Shown piece after piece: positions 8,187 to 19,738 of a DNA stretch of 64,000 bases. The position numbers were made by a program, and so were the translations under genes. The notes beneath the pieces were generated by a model. It did not search any database, was not told the DNA's origin, and saw only the letters and a list, made by a program, of their open reading frames with translations. The DNA comes from CBDDEC01 sp965198045 (GTDB taxonomy: Bacteria > Chloroflexota > Dehalococcoidia > UBA2979): contig CBDAOL010000011.1 in NCBI GenBank assembly GCA_965198045.1, positions 1 through 64,000 on the forward strand, in the 5' to 3' direction. Numbering within the stretch: the stretch's first letter is position 1; every line of letters starts with the position of its first letter.

Positions 8187-8976
8187 CCCCCGTCGAGGCC
8201 GTGCTCGGCCACGAAGTCGAGCAGGAGCTGGCGGAACCGCTCCGGCGCCTGTCGATAGACCGCGTGACCGGCGTCCTGCACCACCTCGAGCTCGGCGTTC
8301 GGGATCTGGCGGCTGATGATCACGGACCCCCCAGCTCCAGCGACCGTGTCGGCGCCGCCGCCGATCACCAGGGCGGGGCAACTGATGCGATGCAGCTCAG
8401 GCGTCAGCGGGTGCTCGCGCAGGCTGGCGGTCGCGCGCGACTGTGCGACGAACGATTCGACGTGCTCGGGCGGCACCTGGCGCTGCGGACTGGCCTCGCT
8501 GGTGACGGTGGCGTGGCCGGCGAATGCCGGCGCGAACTCGCGGTTCACCGCCTCCGCGCCGATGCGCGCGATTTCGCCTCGGGCATACCAGTTCTCGCTG
8601 GCCGCGACGTTCACCTCGCTCGAGGTGGAGTCGAGCACGATGGCTGTGCAACGCCCGGGGTAGTCGAGGGCGAAGCGCTGCACGAGCACCCCGCCCCACG
8701 ACACGCCCATCACGATCGCGCGCTCGATGCCGAGGTGGTCGAGCAGCCCATCGAGGTCAGCGGCGTAACGCGGCAGCGAGTACTTGGCCGCCGCGCTGGA
8801 CCGCCCCAGGCCACGTTGTCCCAGGAGACGGTACGGAAGTGCTCGGCGTACCAGTCCACGTCGTCGCGCTCGAAGCCCTCGCCGGAGCCACCCAGGCCGT
8901 GGCAGTAGACGAAGGCAGGACCGGAGCCGCGCTCCTGGTAGTGAATCGTCGCCTCGTTGAGTTCGCACGTGGGCAT
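8183..8976 (-). pseudogene. Frame-disrupted alpha/beta hydrolase
   Basis: The first 55 codons from the ATG at 8976 encode the oxyanion-hole strand (YCHGLGGSGEGF) and read up to RTVSWDN. The rest of the hydrolase continues in a different frame, beginning QRGLGRSSAAAKYS. Adding one C in the run at about 8817-8820 restores WDQRGLGRSS, the standard motif at this place. Downstream are the nucleophile elbow MGVSWGGVL, an acid-loop candidate GGGADTV and the catalytic-His segment DAGHAVYRQAPERF. All triad elements survive, so the break is recent or a sequencing error in a C homopolymer. The intact product would be an esterase or related hydrolase of about 264 residues. Confidence 0.7.
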
Positions 8977-9076
8977 GTCGCCCCGCCTTCCGTTGCAGCG
9001 ACGCGTCGCGCGCCGACACCGGATCTACAGCGGATCGATGGTGCCCGGCAAGCGCGGTGAGCCATACGCTGGAACG

Positions 9077-9538
9077 ATGGAGCCGCTGATCGATGATCTT
9101 GCAAGCGTCCGCCGCCAGATGCGGCGGGCGTCAGTGGCCGCCGTGGTGGTGCTGGTCGCGGCGATCCTCCTCTTCACGCTCAGCCCCGGTGGCTCTCTGA
9201 CCTCCGGCTCGCGCGTGATCGAAGAGATCGCAGAGGTGTACGGGACGCGGCAACAGGCCAGCTGGCTGCTCCACGCGGGGCTCTTTGGACTCTTCGGCGT
9301 GTCGCTGTCCCTGTGGTTCGCCAGCTCTTCGACCTCCCGCGGGTCGCCGCGGCGGGCGCTCGGGATGCTGCTGCTAGCGGTGTGGATCTTCGCCGCCGTG
9401 ACGGAGCTCGCGCAGAGTGGTGTCGAGGGGCGCGACGCGAGCTTCGGCGACTGGGTCGCCGACATGGTCGGGGTGCTCGCCGGATTGCTGCTCGCACCGA
9501 TCGTATTGCGGCCGGTCGTCGATCGGATGATCCGCTAG
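9077..9538 (+). CDS. VanZ-like family membrane protein
   Basis: A protein of 153 residues with four hydrophobic segments (about 18-37, 67-85, 97-113 and 130-146). It has the VanZ-like signature: SPGG after the first helix, WLLHAGLFGLFGVSLSLW in the second, a Glu at TELAQS, and RDASFGDWVADMVGVLAG. VanZ-like proteins are integral membrane proteins of unclear biochemical role, first known from teicoplanin resistance. The ATG at 9077 is preferred because the -10-like TACGCT (9065-9070) ends six bases before it, suggesting a leaderless transcript. It converges with the formylglycine-type gene. Confidence 0.7.
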   Translation: MEPLIDDLASVRRQMRRASVAAVVVLVAAILLFTLSPGGSLTSGSRVIEEIAEVYGTRQQASWLLHAGLFGLFGVSLSLWFASSSTSRGSPRRALGMLLLAVWIFAAVTELAQSGVEGRDASFGDWVADMVGVLAGLLLAPIVLRPVVDRMIR

Positions 9539-9546
9539 CGCCCGGA

Positions 9547-10287
<741 letters not shown>

Positions 10288-10312
10288 AGAGGACATCCTA
10301 CCCGTCTGATTC

Positions 10313-10335
10313 GGGATCAATGGCCGATTGATCCC
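10313..10335. repeat. Perfect 9-bp inverted repeat between FGE-like gene and rex (operator candidate)
   Basis: Arms GGGATCAAT and ATTGATCCC are separated by five bases. The right arm overlaps the proposed rex -35 box, and the repeat also lies in the -35 zone of the divergent gene. It does not match the usual Rex box (TTGTGAA-N4-TTCACAA). Confidence 0.55.
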
Positions 10336-10355
10336 CCGTGCACAAGCGCTATCAT
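10328..10355 (+). promoter_or_regulatory. Putative rex promoter
   Basis: TTGATC (10328-10333), a 16-base spacer and TATCAT (10350-10355) form a sigma-70-like promoter with a start near 10362, giving a leader of about 70 nt to the rex GTG. Confidence 0.5.
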
Positions 10356-10357
10356 TC

Positions 10358-10378
10358 GATGGCGGATCAGTCGCCATC
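10358..10378. repeat. 7-bp inverted repeat at the predicted rex transcription start
   Basis: Arms GATGGCG and CGCCATC with a seven-base spacer lie over the predicted +1 of rex, a common place for a repressor site or a 5' leader hairpin. Confidence 0.4.
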
Positions 10379-10431
10379 TGCTGGTGACGCAGTGCGTACA
10401 AACCAGCGAAGGCGATGAAGAGGGGTGTTTC

Positions 10432-11100
10432 GTGCCGATGGAGATTCCTGAGGTCGTCATTGAGCGGCTTCCTCAGTACTACCGCCTCGTCAGCCGTCTG
10501 GAGGCGGAAGGGCGCTCGGTCGTCTCCTCCCAGGACCTCGGCGAGGATCTGGGTGTCACGCCTGCGCAGTTGCGCAAGGACCTTTCCTACTTCGGGAAGT
10601 TCGGGAAGCAGGGTCGAGGCTACTCCGTGCCGCGGCTGGCCGAGGAGCTCCGCAAGATCCTCGGCCTCGACCGTCGCTGGACCATGGTCGTTGTCGGCGT
10701 CGGGCGGCTCGGTCACGCCATTTCCTCCTACCCGCGCTTCTCCGACCAGGGGTTCGACATCATCGGCGCGTACGACAGCGACCCTACGGTTGTCGGTACG
10801 CAGGTCGGCGACGTCATGGTGCGCGATGTGACCAGCCTCGACGCGGACCTGCGGACCCGGCCCGCGGACATCGGCATCGTGACGGTACCCGCCGAGGCCG
10901 CCCAATCGGTCGTCGACCGTCTTGTGCGCGCTGGCGTGCACGCGATCCTCAACTACGCCCCGACGCGTGTGCAGGTACCGGACGGCGTGGAGCTGAAGCA
11001 GATCAACCCGGTGCTCTTCCTGCAGAGCATGACCTACCACCTGAAGCAGTCAGTCGAGCGTCGCGAGCAGCGTGACGGGGATGGTGCCGCCGGACCGTAG
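10432..11100 (+). CDS. rex: Redox-sensing transcriptional repressor Rex
   Basis: A protein of 222 residues. The N-terminal winged helix reads VSSQDLGEDLGVTPAQLRKDLSYFGKFGKQGRGYSV, the highly conserved DNA-recognition part of Rex. It is followed by a Rossmann domain with VVVGVGRLGHAI and YDSDPTVVGTQVG, and by a domain-swap C-terminal helix (PVLFLQSMTYHLKQ). Rex senses the NADH/NAD+ ratio and represses respiratory and fermentative genes when NAD+ is high. The GTG at 10432 is preferred because AGGGG lies six bases upstream; the ATG at 10438 is the alternative. A promoter with two inverted repeats precedes it, so autoregulation is plausible although the repeats are not classical Rex boxes. Confidence 0.93.
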   Translation: MPMEIPEVVIERLPQYYRLVSRLEAEGRSVVSSQDLGEDLGVTPAQLRKDLSYFGKFGKQGRGYSVPRLAEELRKILGLDRRWTMVVVGVGRLGHAISSYPRFSDQGFDIIGAYDSDPTVVGTQVGDVMVRDVTSLDADLRTRPADIGIVTVPAEAAQSVVDRLVRAGVHAILNYAPTRVQVPDGVELKQINPVLFLQSMTYHLKQSVERREQRDGDGAAGP

Positions 11101-11135
11101 CCTCGTCGAGGCCCGACCCAGCCTCGAGGGGACGC

Positions 11136-12173
11136 CTAGCGCGTCCCTTCGCCGATCAGGGACTCCTCCTCGGTCGGCATCGCTCGCGCCACCACCTCGA
11201 TGTAGTCGAGCGCGGCGCCAGCGCCGCGGGCGACGCAGTGCAGCGGCTCGTCAGCGACGTGCACCGGGACTCCCGTCTCGTGCAGGATCAGCTCGTCGAG
11301 GTGGCGCAGCAGCGCGCCGCCCCCCGTCAGCACGATCCCACGGTCGATCACGTCGGACGCCAGTTCGGGCGGTGTCTGTTCGAGCACGTGGCGCACGGTC
11401 TGGACGATCACGGCCAGCTGCTCCTGGATCGCGTTCGTGACCTCGGACGACTCGAGCGTGATCGTGCGCGGCAGGCCGCTGATCTGGTCGCGGCCGCGCA
11501 CGCCGGCGGTCAGTTCTTCGTCGAGGGGCAGCGCGGAGCCGATCGAGACCTTGACCTCCTCGGCCGTCCGTTCGCCGACGACGAGGTTGTGCCGTCGCCT
11601 GATGTACTCGGCGATCGCCTCGTCGAGACGGTCGCCGGCAATCCGCACCGACTCGCTGACGACCACCCCGAACATCGAGATCACGGCCGCCTCGGTGCGA
11701 CCGCCGCCGACGTCGACGACCATGTGCCCCCGCGGCGAGCCTACGGGAATCTCGGCGCCAATCGCGGCGGCAAGGGGTTCCGGGAGGAGGTGCGCGGGAC
11801 GGCGAGCGCCCGCGGCCTCGGCGGCGTCGCGGACAGCGCGTTGCTCGACGCTGGTCACACCGACGGGGACGCAGATCATCACCTCCGGCCGGACGATGCT
11901 GAGCCGGCCCAGCACGCGCCCTATGAAGTAACGCAGCATCGCCTCGGTGATCAGGTAATCGGCGATCACGCCGTCGCGCATCGGCCGGATCACCTGGATG
12001 CTGCCGGGATGCCTGCCGATCATCGCCCTCGCGTCGTTGCCGACGGCCACGACCGTGTTATCGCGCTCGGTGATGGCGACGACAGCGGGCTCGTCGAGGA
12101 CAATGCCGCGGCCGCGCTCGTAAACGAGCACGTTGGCCGTCCCAAGGTCGATCCCAATGCGCTTCTTGAACAC
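11136..12173 (-). CDS. mreB: Rod-shape-determining actin homologue MreB
   Basis: A protein of 345 residues with the actin-fold nucleotide-binding motifs: RIGIDLGTANVLVYERGRG as phosphate-1 loop at the N terminus, MVVDVGGGRTEAAVISM as phosphate-2, and IVLTGGGALLRHLDELI as the adenosine motif. It would form membrane-associated filaments that direct lateral cell-wall synthesis. The GTG at 12173 is chosen because GAGG lies five bases upstream and the product then begins VFKKRIGIDLGT like other MreB proteins; earlier starts would add an unconserved tail. mreC and mreD are not adjacent. It is followed in the same direction by nothing before rex converges on it. Confidence 0.92.
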   Translation of the reverse strand: MFKKRIGIDLGTANVLVYERGRGIVLDEPAVVAITERDNTVVAVGNDARAMIGRHPGSIQVIRPMRDGVIADYLITEAMLRYFIGRVLGRLSIVRPEVMICVPVGVTSVEQRAVRDAAEAAGARRPAHLLPEPLAAAIGAEIPVGSPRGHMVVDVGGGRTEAAVISMFGVVVSESVRIAGDRLDEAIAEYIRRRHNLVVGERTAEEVKVSIGSALPLDEELTAGVRGRDQISGLPRTITLESSEVTNAIQEQLAVIVQTVRHVLEQTPPELASDVIDRGIVLTGGGALLRHLDELILHETGVPVHVADEPLHCVARGAGAALDYIEVVARAMPTEEESLIGEGTR

Positions 12174-12359
12174 GCTTGCCTCGTGCGGCGATGCCGGCGA
12201 AACCGCTGTGCCCACTCGCTCGCCGCCGCATGACGAGCGGTACGGAGACGGCTCGGAGGCTGCATGGGCGACCGAGGCGGCGTGCAGCGAGGGTAGCCGG
12301 TTGGTGAAAGCGCTGCACAGTTGTGCGTCGCAGCACGACAGTCATCCGCGCAGTCGTCG

Positions 12360-13613
12360 TCAGCAGCGCTCGATGTCCGCGCCGAGCGCTGCTGACGTGG
12401 CGCAGAGGTCAGCGTAGCCACGGTCGAGGTGATGGATGTCCGCGACGACCGTCTCACCGTCTGCGGCCAGGCCGGCGAGGACGACCGCGGCGCCGGCGCG
12501 GATGTCCAGGGCTCGCACCATCGTGCCCCGCAGTGGTGTCCGCCCCTCGATGATCACGGACGGGCCGCCGACGGTGATGCGAGCACCCATCTTCCGCAGC
12601 TCGCCGACGTAGAGCGTGCGGTTGTCGTAGACCCGCTCGTGAATCAGGGACACGCCCTCCGCCTGGGTCAGCACGGCCGCCATCGGCGCGTGCAGGTCGG
12701 TCGCGAAACCGGGATACGGCACCGCCTGTAGTTGCACCGCGTGCAATGGCCCCTCGGCTGCGGCACGAAGCCCACCGCTCGAGGGCGCCTCGACGGTCGC
12801 GCCGACTTCATTGAGCTTCGCGATCAGGCTGTCGAGCTGATGCGGCAGCGCGTTCGTGATCGTAACGTCGCCCCCGGTAGCCACGCCTGCGAGCAGGTAG
12901 GTTCCGGCCACGAGGCGGTCTGCCTCGACCTCGAAGTCCACGCCGTGCATCCGCGACACACCCTCGATGGTGAGCGTTGAGGTGCCGAGGCCGTCGATGC
13001 GCGCGCCCATCTCGTTCAGCATGCGGCCGACCATCGCCACCTCGGGCTCGGCGGCCGCGTTGACGATCGCCGTGGGCCCTTCGGCGAGCACGGCGGCGAG
13101 AACCACGTTCACCGTGCCGAGGACGCTCGGGTAGTCGAAGAAAATGCGCGCGCCCCGCAGTTGCGCGCTCTTCGCCGACCAGTTCGCGCCCTCGCGGTCG
13201 ATGGTGGCGCCGAGAGCCTGGAACCCCGCGAGGTGCACATCGAGCGGTCGCGCGCCGATGACATCGCCACCAGGCGGCGGGCACTTCGCCTCGCCCATGC
13301 GTCCCAGCAGCGGGCCCATCACCAGGAAGGACGCGCGCAGCGCCAACACCTTCTCGGCGGGCGGCTCAGTGCTCGTCAGCTCAGACGCGCGGATGGCGAC
13401 GCGGTCGCCGTCGATCTCGACCTCGGCGCCCAGCGCGCGGCAGATGTCGGCCATCTCGCCGATGTCGGCGATCGCGGGCACATGACGCAGGGTCACTTCG
13501 TCCGAGGTGAGGAGCGCCGCCGCGACGGCGTAGAGCGCGCCGTTCTTGGAGCCGGGGACGGCCACGGCGCCGCGCAGCGGGCGTCCACCGTGGATCACGA
13601 ACTGCTCGGCCAT
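12360..13613 (-). CDS. murA: UDP-N-acetylglucosamine 1-carboxyvinyltransferase, Asp-type
   Basis: A protein of 417 residues that would transfer enolpyruvate from PEP to UDP-GlcNAc, the first committed step of peptidoglycan synthesis. GSKNGAL at residues 21-27 (catalytic-site Lys), the active-site loop PPPGGDVIGARPLDVH at 112-127, and VPYPGFATDLHAPM around 295 identify MurA. The residue equivalent to the E. coli catalytic and fosfomycin-alkylated Cys115 is Asp117. The same change occurs in Mycobacterium and Chlamydia and makes MurA insensitive to fosfomycin. A Cys six residues earlier (111) is not at the reactive position. It lies 186 bases upstream of mreB on the same strand, linking wall synthesis and shape. 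Confidence 0.95.
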   Translation of the reverse strand: MAEQFVIHGGRPLRGAVAVPGSKNGALYAVAAALLTSDEVTLRHVPAIADIGEMADICRALGAEVEIDGDRVAIRASELTSTEPPAEKVLALRASFLVMGPLLGRMGEAKCPPPGGDVIGARPLDVHLAGFQALGATIDREGANWSAKSAQLRGARIFFDYPSVLGTVNVVLAAVLAEGPTAIVNAAAEPEVAMVGRMLNEMGARIDGLGTSTLTIEGVSRMHGVDFEVEADRLVAGTYLLAGVATGGDVTITNALPHQLDSLIAKLNEVGATVEAPSSGGLRAAAEGPLHAVQLQAVPYPGFATDLHAPMAAVLTQAEGVSLIHERVYDNRTLYVGELRKMGARITVGGPSVIIEGRTPLRGTMVRALDIRAGAAVVLAGLAADGETVVADIHHLDRGYADLCATSAALGADIERC

Positions 13614-13661
13614 GCTGCTCCCGACGCGGTCCCGCCGCCCTCAGCATAGCCGCGCCTGCGG

Positions 13662-14612
13662 CTAGTAGGCCTCGCTCTGCCCGAAGATGCGTCGAGGGTT
13701 CTCGACCGTCATCGTCGTCAGCGCGTCCTCGGACACGCCGCGCTCGCGCAGCATAGGGAGGATGTCCAGCGGGATGTGGGTCAGACGCCAGTTGGGCAGG
13801 CGTTCCGCCTTCAGCTCGTGCGGGATGCCTGCCAGGAGCGCGCAGGTGTCGTGCGAGAGGGTGATGCGTTCCGCATAGCCTCGCTCGACCAGCTCGGCGA
13901 CCCGGTCCGCGCGCTGTTCGCTCGTCCGAGGGAACGGCAGGCCGATGCGGTCCATGCCGCAATGGGCGCCGCTGTCGAGAATCTCCAGCTGGTAGTCAAT
14001 GTCCTCGGCGTCGTCGGAGTGGCCGATCACCACCCGCCCGAGGTCGACACCCTCCTCCCGGAAGACGCGGATCTGGTCGAGTCCGGTGCGGTTGGCGGGC
14101 TGCGTGTGCGTGCAGATGGGAGCGCCGGTCTCACGGTGCACCTGGGCGGAGGCGCGAAGGATCATCTCGTTCGTCTCGTGCATCTCCGGCTCGGTCGCGC
14201 ACTTGATGACGCCCGCGCGAACTCCCGTGTCGCCAATGCCCTCGGTGATGTCGCGCAGCATCATGTCGTGCAATGCGGCAGGGCGAGACGGCGCCGAGGA
14301 GCCCGGGAACGGGTGCTGGTGGTAGAAGCCGGTGGCCACAATGATTTGCATCCCCGACCGCTCGGCGGCCTCGCGGATGTACGCGGCGTCACGCCCGAGG
14401 TCGATCGGGGTGAGGTCGACGATCGTCTTCACACCGGCCGCCTGCGCCTCGTTGAGCTGCTCGACCGCGAGCGCCAGTTCCGACTCGCGGTCGAAGGCGT
14501 CGGGGTACTGCATGCGGTAGTTCCACGACATCACGAGCACGTGTTCGTGCATGAGCGTGAAGCCGAGTTCGTCGCTGCCGATGGGCCCGGTGGCGCTCTG
14601 GATCGTCGACAT
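13662..14612 (-). CDS. Phosphotriesterase-family metal-dependent hydrolase
   Basis: A protein of 316 residues of the amidohydrolase superfamily, phosphotriesterase-like branch. The binuclear metal site is visible in order: TLMHEHVLV (H-x-H), AGVIKCATE (carbamylated Lys), GAPICTHTQ, VIGHSDDAED and TLSHDTCALL (metal Asp). Family members are lactonases (including quorum-signal lactonases), phosphotriesterases or resiniferatoxin-binding-type proteins; native lactonase activity is the likelier role but the substrate is unknown. AGAGGA lies seven bases before the ATG at 14612; the frame stays open further upstream without a good start. It is preceded by an unusually AT-rich stretch, probably its promoter region. 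Confidence 0.85.
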   Translation of the reverse strand: MSTIQSATGPIGSDELGFTLMHEHVLVMSWNYRMQYPDAFDRESELALAVEQLNEAQAAGVKTIVDLTPIDLGRDAAYIREAAERSGMQIIVATGFYHQHPFPGSSAPSRPAALHDMMLRDITEGIGDTGVRAGVIKCATEPEMHETNEMILRASAQVHRETGAPICTHTQPANRTGLDQIRVFREEGVDLGRVVIGHSDDAEDIDYQLEILDSGAHCGMDRIGLPFPRTSEQRADRVAELVERGYAERITLSHDTCALLAGIPHELKAERLPNWRLTHIPLDILPMLRERGVSEDALTTMTVENPRRIFGQSEAY

Positions 14613-14916
14613 CTGTGGTCCTCTCAGGTCCGCTCGCTGCCCGCTGGTTCTACGTCGGGTCGGGCTTCTGGGCCAGCCCCTTGCCGGCGGCGCGAGAAAA
14701 GTCTGAGGAATTTCCGTACCTCGTGTAACAAATTCACCTCTTACGGCATTCATATCACTGCATACGAAAATCAGACAGATCGGGAACCGACTACCGGGCG
14801 GAGCGAAGCATCCACACGAGCACGCAACTCGCGCAGCACGGCAGTGCTCGGTGAGACCGACGACGAGGTCCCGGCTCGATCGATCCTACGGCCCTCGGGC
14901 GGGCCGACCGCACAGG

Positions 14917-14954
14917 AAGCCGCCAGCGAGATCCCCGCTCGAGGCTGGCGGCTT
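14917..14954. repeat. 11-bp inverted repeat hairpin
   Basis: AAGCCGCCAGC and GCTGGCGGCTT pair perfectly around a 16-base loop. It directly precedes (plus strand) the next hairpin by two bases, so the two would form adjacent stems in one RNA. Confidence 0.5.
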
Positions 14955-14956
14955 GA

Positions 14957-14985
14957 GGAGGGCTCCACCATCGGTGGAGCCCTCC
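14957..14985. terminator. 13-bp hairpin with 3-base loop
   Basis: GGAGGGCTCCACC and GGTGGAGCCCTCC pair perfectly with loop ATC. It is followed by TTCGCG on the plus strand. It lies downstream of atpC on the minus strand and could be a second terminator. Confidence 0.5.
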
Positions 14986-15180
14986 TTCGCGTCCATCGCC
15001 GATCACCACGCCCCGGCGGATCCGATAGCGCATCGACAGCCGTTCGAGGGAACCGCGCCGCACTCGAGGCCGTCTACTGATAGGGACCGGCGCGCACGTC
15101 GAGGTATTTGGGCCCACGGCGAGCGTTCCGGTCACCACGGATTCGCGGCATCAAGTTGCCCGCTCGTTGCCGCGAGCACG

Positions 15181-15210
15181 GAAACGCCCCGCTACCCCGC
15201 GGGGCGTTTC
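15181..15210 (-). terminator. Terminator of the atp operon
   Basis: A 12-bp perfect stem (GAAACGCCCCGC and GCGGGGCGTTTC, six-base loop) begins 32 bases after the atpC stop on the minus strand, with a TTTC edge. Confidence 0.7.
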
Positions 15211-15241
15211 TGTGTGCCAGATGTCCGGAGCGTCGCCGCCG

Positions 15242-15688
15242 CTACGCCGTCCTCGAGGGCACGCCGGTGCCGGCACGGCGGCGCCTGACGTTGAGGCGCA
15301 TGAGCGCGCGGCGCAGCGCGAGCTGCGCGCGCAGGAGGTCGAGCGCCCCCTCGGTCAGCTCGACATCGCGGCCCTCGAGGCGCGCCTGGGCGCGCTCGAC
15401 GGCGGCCTGCGCGCGCTCCTCGTCGATGTCGTCGACGGGTTCGGCGGCGTCCGCCAGGACGGTGACCTCGTCCGAGGTGATCTGGAAGAAGCCGCCGTGC
15501 GCGGCGATCGAGATCACGGCCTCCGGTGTGTGCACGATGATCTCGCCGATGTCGAGGCTCGTCATCAGCGCTGCGTGGCTGGGTAGCACCGTGATTTGAC
15601 CCTCGGTCGTAGGCACGACGATCTTCGTCACATCGTCCCGTTCCAGGACGCTGCGTTCGGCGGTGACGATGCTCAGCTTCAGCGGCAT
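15242..15688 (-). CDS. atpC: F1Fo ATP synthase epsilon subunit
   Basis: A protein of 148 residues. The N-terminal beta-sandwich (VTAERSVLERDDVTKIVVPT, EGQITVLPSHAALMTSLDIG) and the C-terminal helical hairpin (RAQAAVERAQARLEG, LRAQLALRRALMRLNVRRR) are standard for epsilon, the central-stalk subunit that couples and regulates rotation. GGGAGA lies four bases before the ATG. It is the last gene of the operon, 36 bases after atpD, and a strong terminator follows. The final 15 residues (basic, then Gly/Pro) extend past the usual end. Confidence 0.95.
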   Translation of the reverse strand: MPLKLSIVTAERSVLERDDVTKIVVPTTEGQITVLPSHAALMTSLDIGEIIVHTPEAVISIAAHGGFFQITSDEVTVLADAAEPVDDIDEERAQAAVERAQARLEGRDVELTEGALDLLRAQLALRRALMRLNVRRRRAGTGVPSRTA

Positions 15689-15724
15689 GCTGTCTCCCGG
15701 TCGGACCGGCCGCGGGTGCGGCGC

Positions 15725-17131
<1,407 letters not shown>

Positions 17132-17185
17132 CTGCTTCTCCTCTATGGTCCGTCCGCGGGCGTCCTCTGAACGCCTCGGGCGTGT

Positions 17186-17202
17186 CGGGCTGATTCAGCC
17201 CG
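17186..17202 (-). repeat. Hairpin in the atpG-atpD spacer
   Basis: Arms CGGGCTG and CAGCCCG (7 bp, loop ATT) lie six bases after the atpG stop in the operon mRNA. It may affect stability or relative expression rather than terminate. Confidence 0.35.
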
Positions 17203-17207
17203 CAGTC

Positions 17208-18101
17208 TTAGGTCGCTGCCTGTTCCAGTGCAGCCGTGCCGCCCACGATGTCGAGCAGCTCGGCGGTGATCGCTTCCTGTCGCGCCTTGTTGTAGGTGAG
17301 GGTCAGGTCGGTGACCATGTCGCCCGCCGCGTCGGTCGCCTGCCGCATGGCCACCATGCGCGCCGACTGCTCGGACGCCTGCGCTTCCAGGATCGCCTCG
17401 AAGATCTGCATCTCCACGTAGCGCGGAAGCAAGGTCTCGAGCAGCGCCGCGGGCGAGGGTTCAAAGATGAAGTCCACGGGCAGTGCTTCCAGCTCGTCCG
17501 GCGCCTTGACCGGCAGGATCTGCCGGATCGTCGGTCGCTGCACGGCGGCGTTCACGAACTGCTGGTAGCCGATGTAGACCTCGTCGATCTCGCCACGCGT
17601 GTAGTCGTCGATGATGGCGCGTGCGATCGGGAGGATCTGCGACATGTCGGGGAAGTCGCCGATGTTGTCGAACTCGGCGAGCAGCGGGAACCCCGCGCGG
17701 CGGAAGAACTCGCGCCCCTTCCGGCCGATTGGCAGCACCGACACGCGATCGACCTCCGGCTGCCGCTCGAGGGCCAGCGCCGCGCCCGCGCGGTTCATGT
17801 TGGAGTTGAGTCCACCCGCCAGGCCGCGATCAGCGGTGATGTGCAGGAAGGCGAAGTGCACCACCTCGCGCTGCTGGAGCAGCGGCGGCATCTGGTCCTC
17901 ATCGAGGCTTCCCGCGCTGCCGGAGAGGTGTGTGAGCACGGCCCGCATCCGCTCGGCGTAGGGTCGCGCCGCCAGCGCGCGCTCCTGGGCGCGGCGCATC
18001 TTCGACGCAGCAACCAGCTCCATCGCGCGTGTGACCTTGGCAGTGTTCTCCACCGACCGAATGCGGTCGCGGATGGCTCGTACCGTGCCACCGCCTGCCA
18101 T
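17208..18101 (-). CDS. atpG: F1Fo ATP synthase gamma subunit
   Basis: A protein of 297 residues. The N-terminal helix (IRDRIRSVENTAKVTRAMELVAASKMRRAQ) and C-terminal helix (ARMVAMRQATDAAGDMVTDLTLTYNKARQEAITAELLDIVGG) form the coiled-coil rotor shaft, and LHITADRGLAGGLNSNMNR marks the central domain. These are all diagnostic of gamma. GGAGG lies six bases upstream of the ATG. It sits 58 bases after atpA. Length and motif order are normal. Confidence 0.95.
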   Translation of the reverse strand: MAGGGTVRAIRDRIRSVENTAKVTRAMELVAASKMRRAQERALAARPYAERMRAVLTHLSGSAGSLDEDQMPPLLQQREVVHFAFLHITADRGLAGGLNSNMNRAGAALALERQPEVDRVSVLPIGRKGREFFRRAGFPLLAEFDNIGDFPDMSQILPIARAIIDDYTRGEIDEVYIGYQQFVNAAVQRPTIRQILPVKAPDELEALPVDFIFEPSPAALLETLLPRYVEMQIFEAILEAQASEQSARMVAMRQATDAAGDMVTDLTLTYNKARQEAITAELLDIVGGTAALEQAAT

Positions 18102-18159
18102 CGATGCCTCCTGCGTCCCCTACGTCGCCTCAAGTTGCGTCACGCCCCTCGAGGTCGCG

Positions 18160-19686
<1,527 letters not shown>

Positions 19687-19738
19687 CGTTGGTTCCTCGC
19701 TCACCGCCGTCGTGCGGCGGTACTCGTTTTCGTTCGGC

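Larger units (their letters stand above)
14613..15241. other. Intergenic region between atpC and the phosphotriesterase-like gene
   Basis: This 629-base stretch has no convincing gene. It contains an AT-rich patch (about 14703-14783) in an otherwise very GC-rich sequence, including TGATATGAAT on the minus strand and the imperfect palindrome GTGTAACAAATTCAC, both suggestive of promoter or operator. It also holds three strong hairpins listed separately. No tRNA or known riboswitch was recognised. Confidence 0.5.

Noticed and set aside
10313..10335. Canonical Rex operator
   Set aside because: The inverted repeat does not match TTGTGAA-N4-TTCACAA, so it is reported only as an unassigned operator candidate.
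14917..15000. T-box-like riboswitch on the plus strand (GGTGGAGCC...TTCGCGTCC)
   Set aside because: There is no plus-strand gene downstream for many kilobases, and no specifier loop or T-box core sequence could be aligned.
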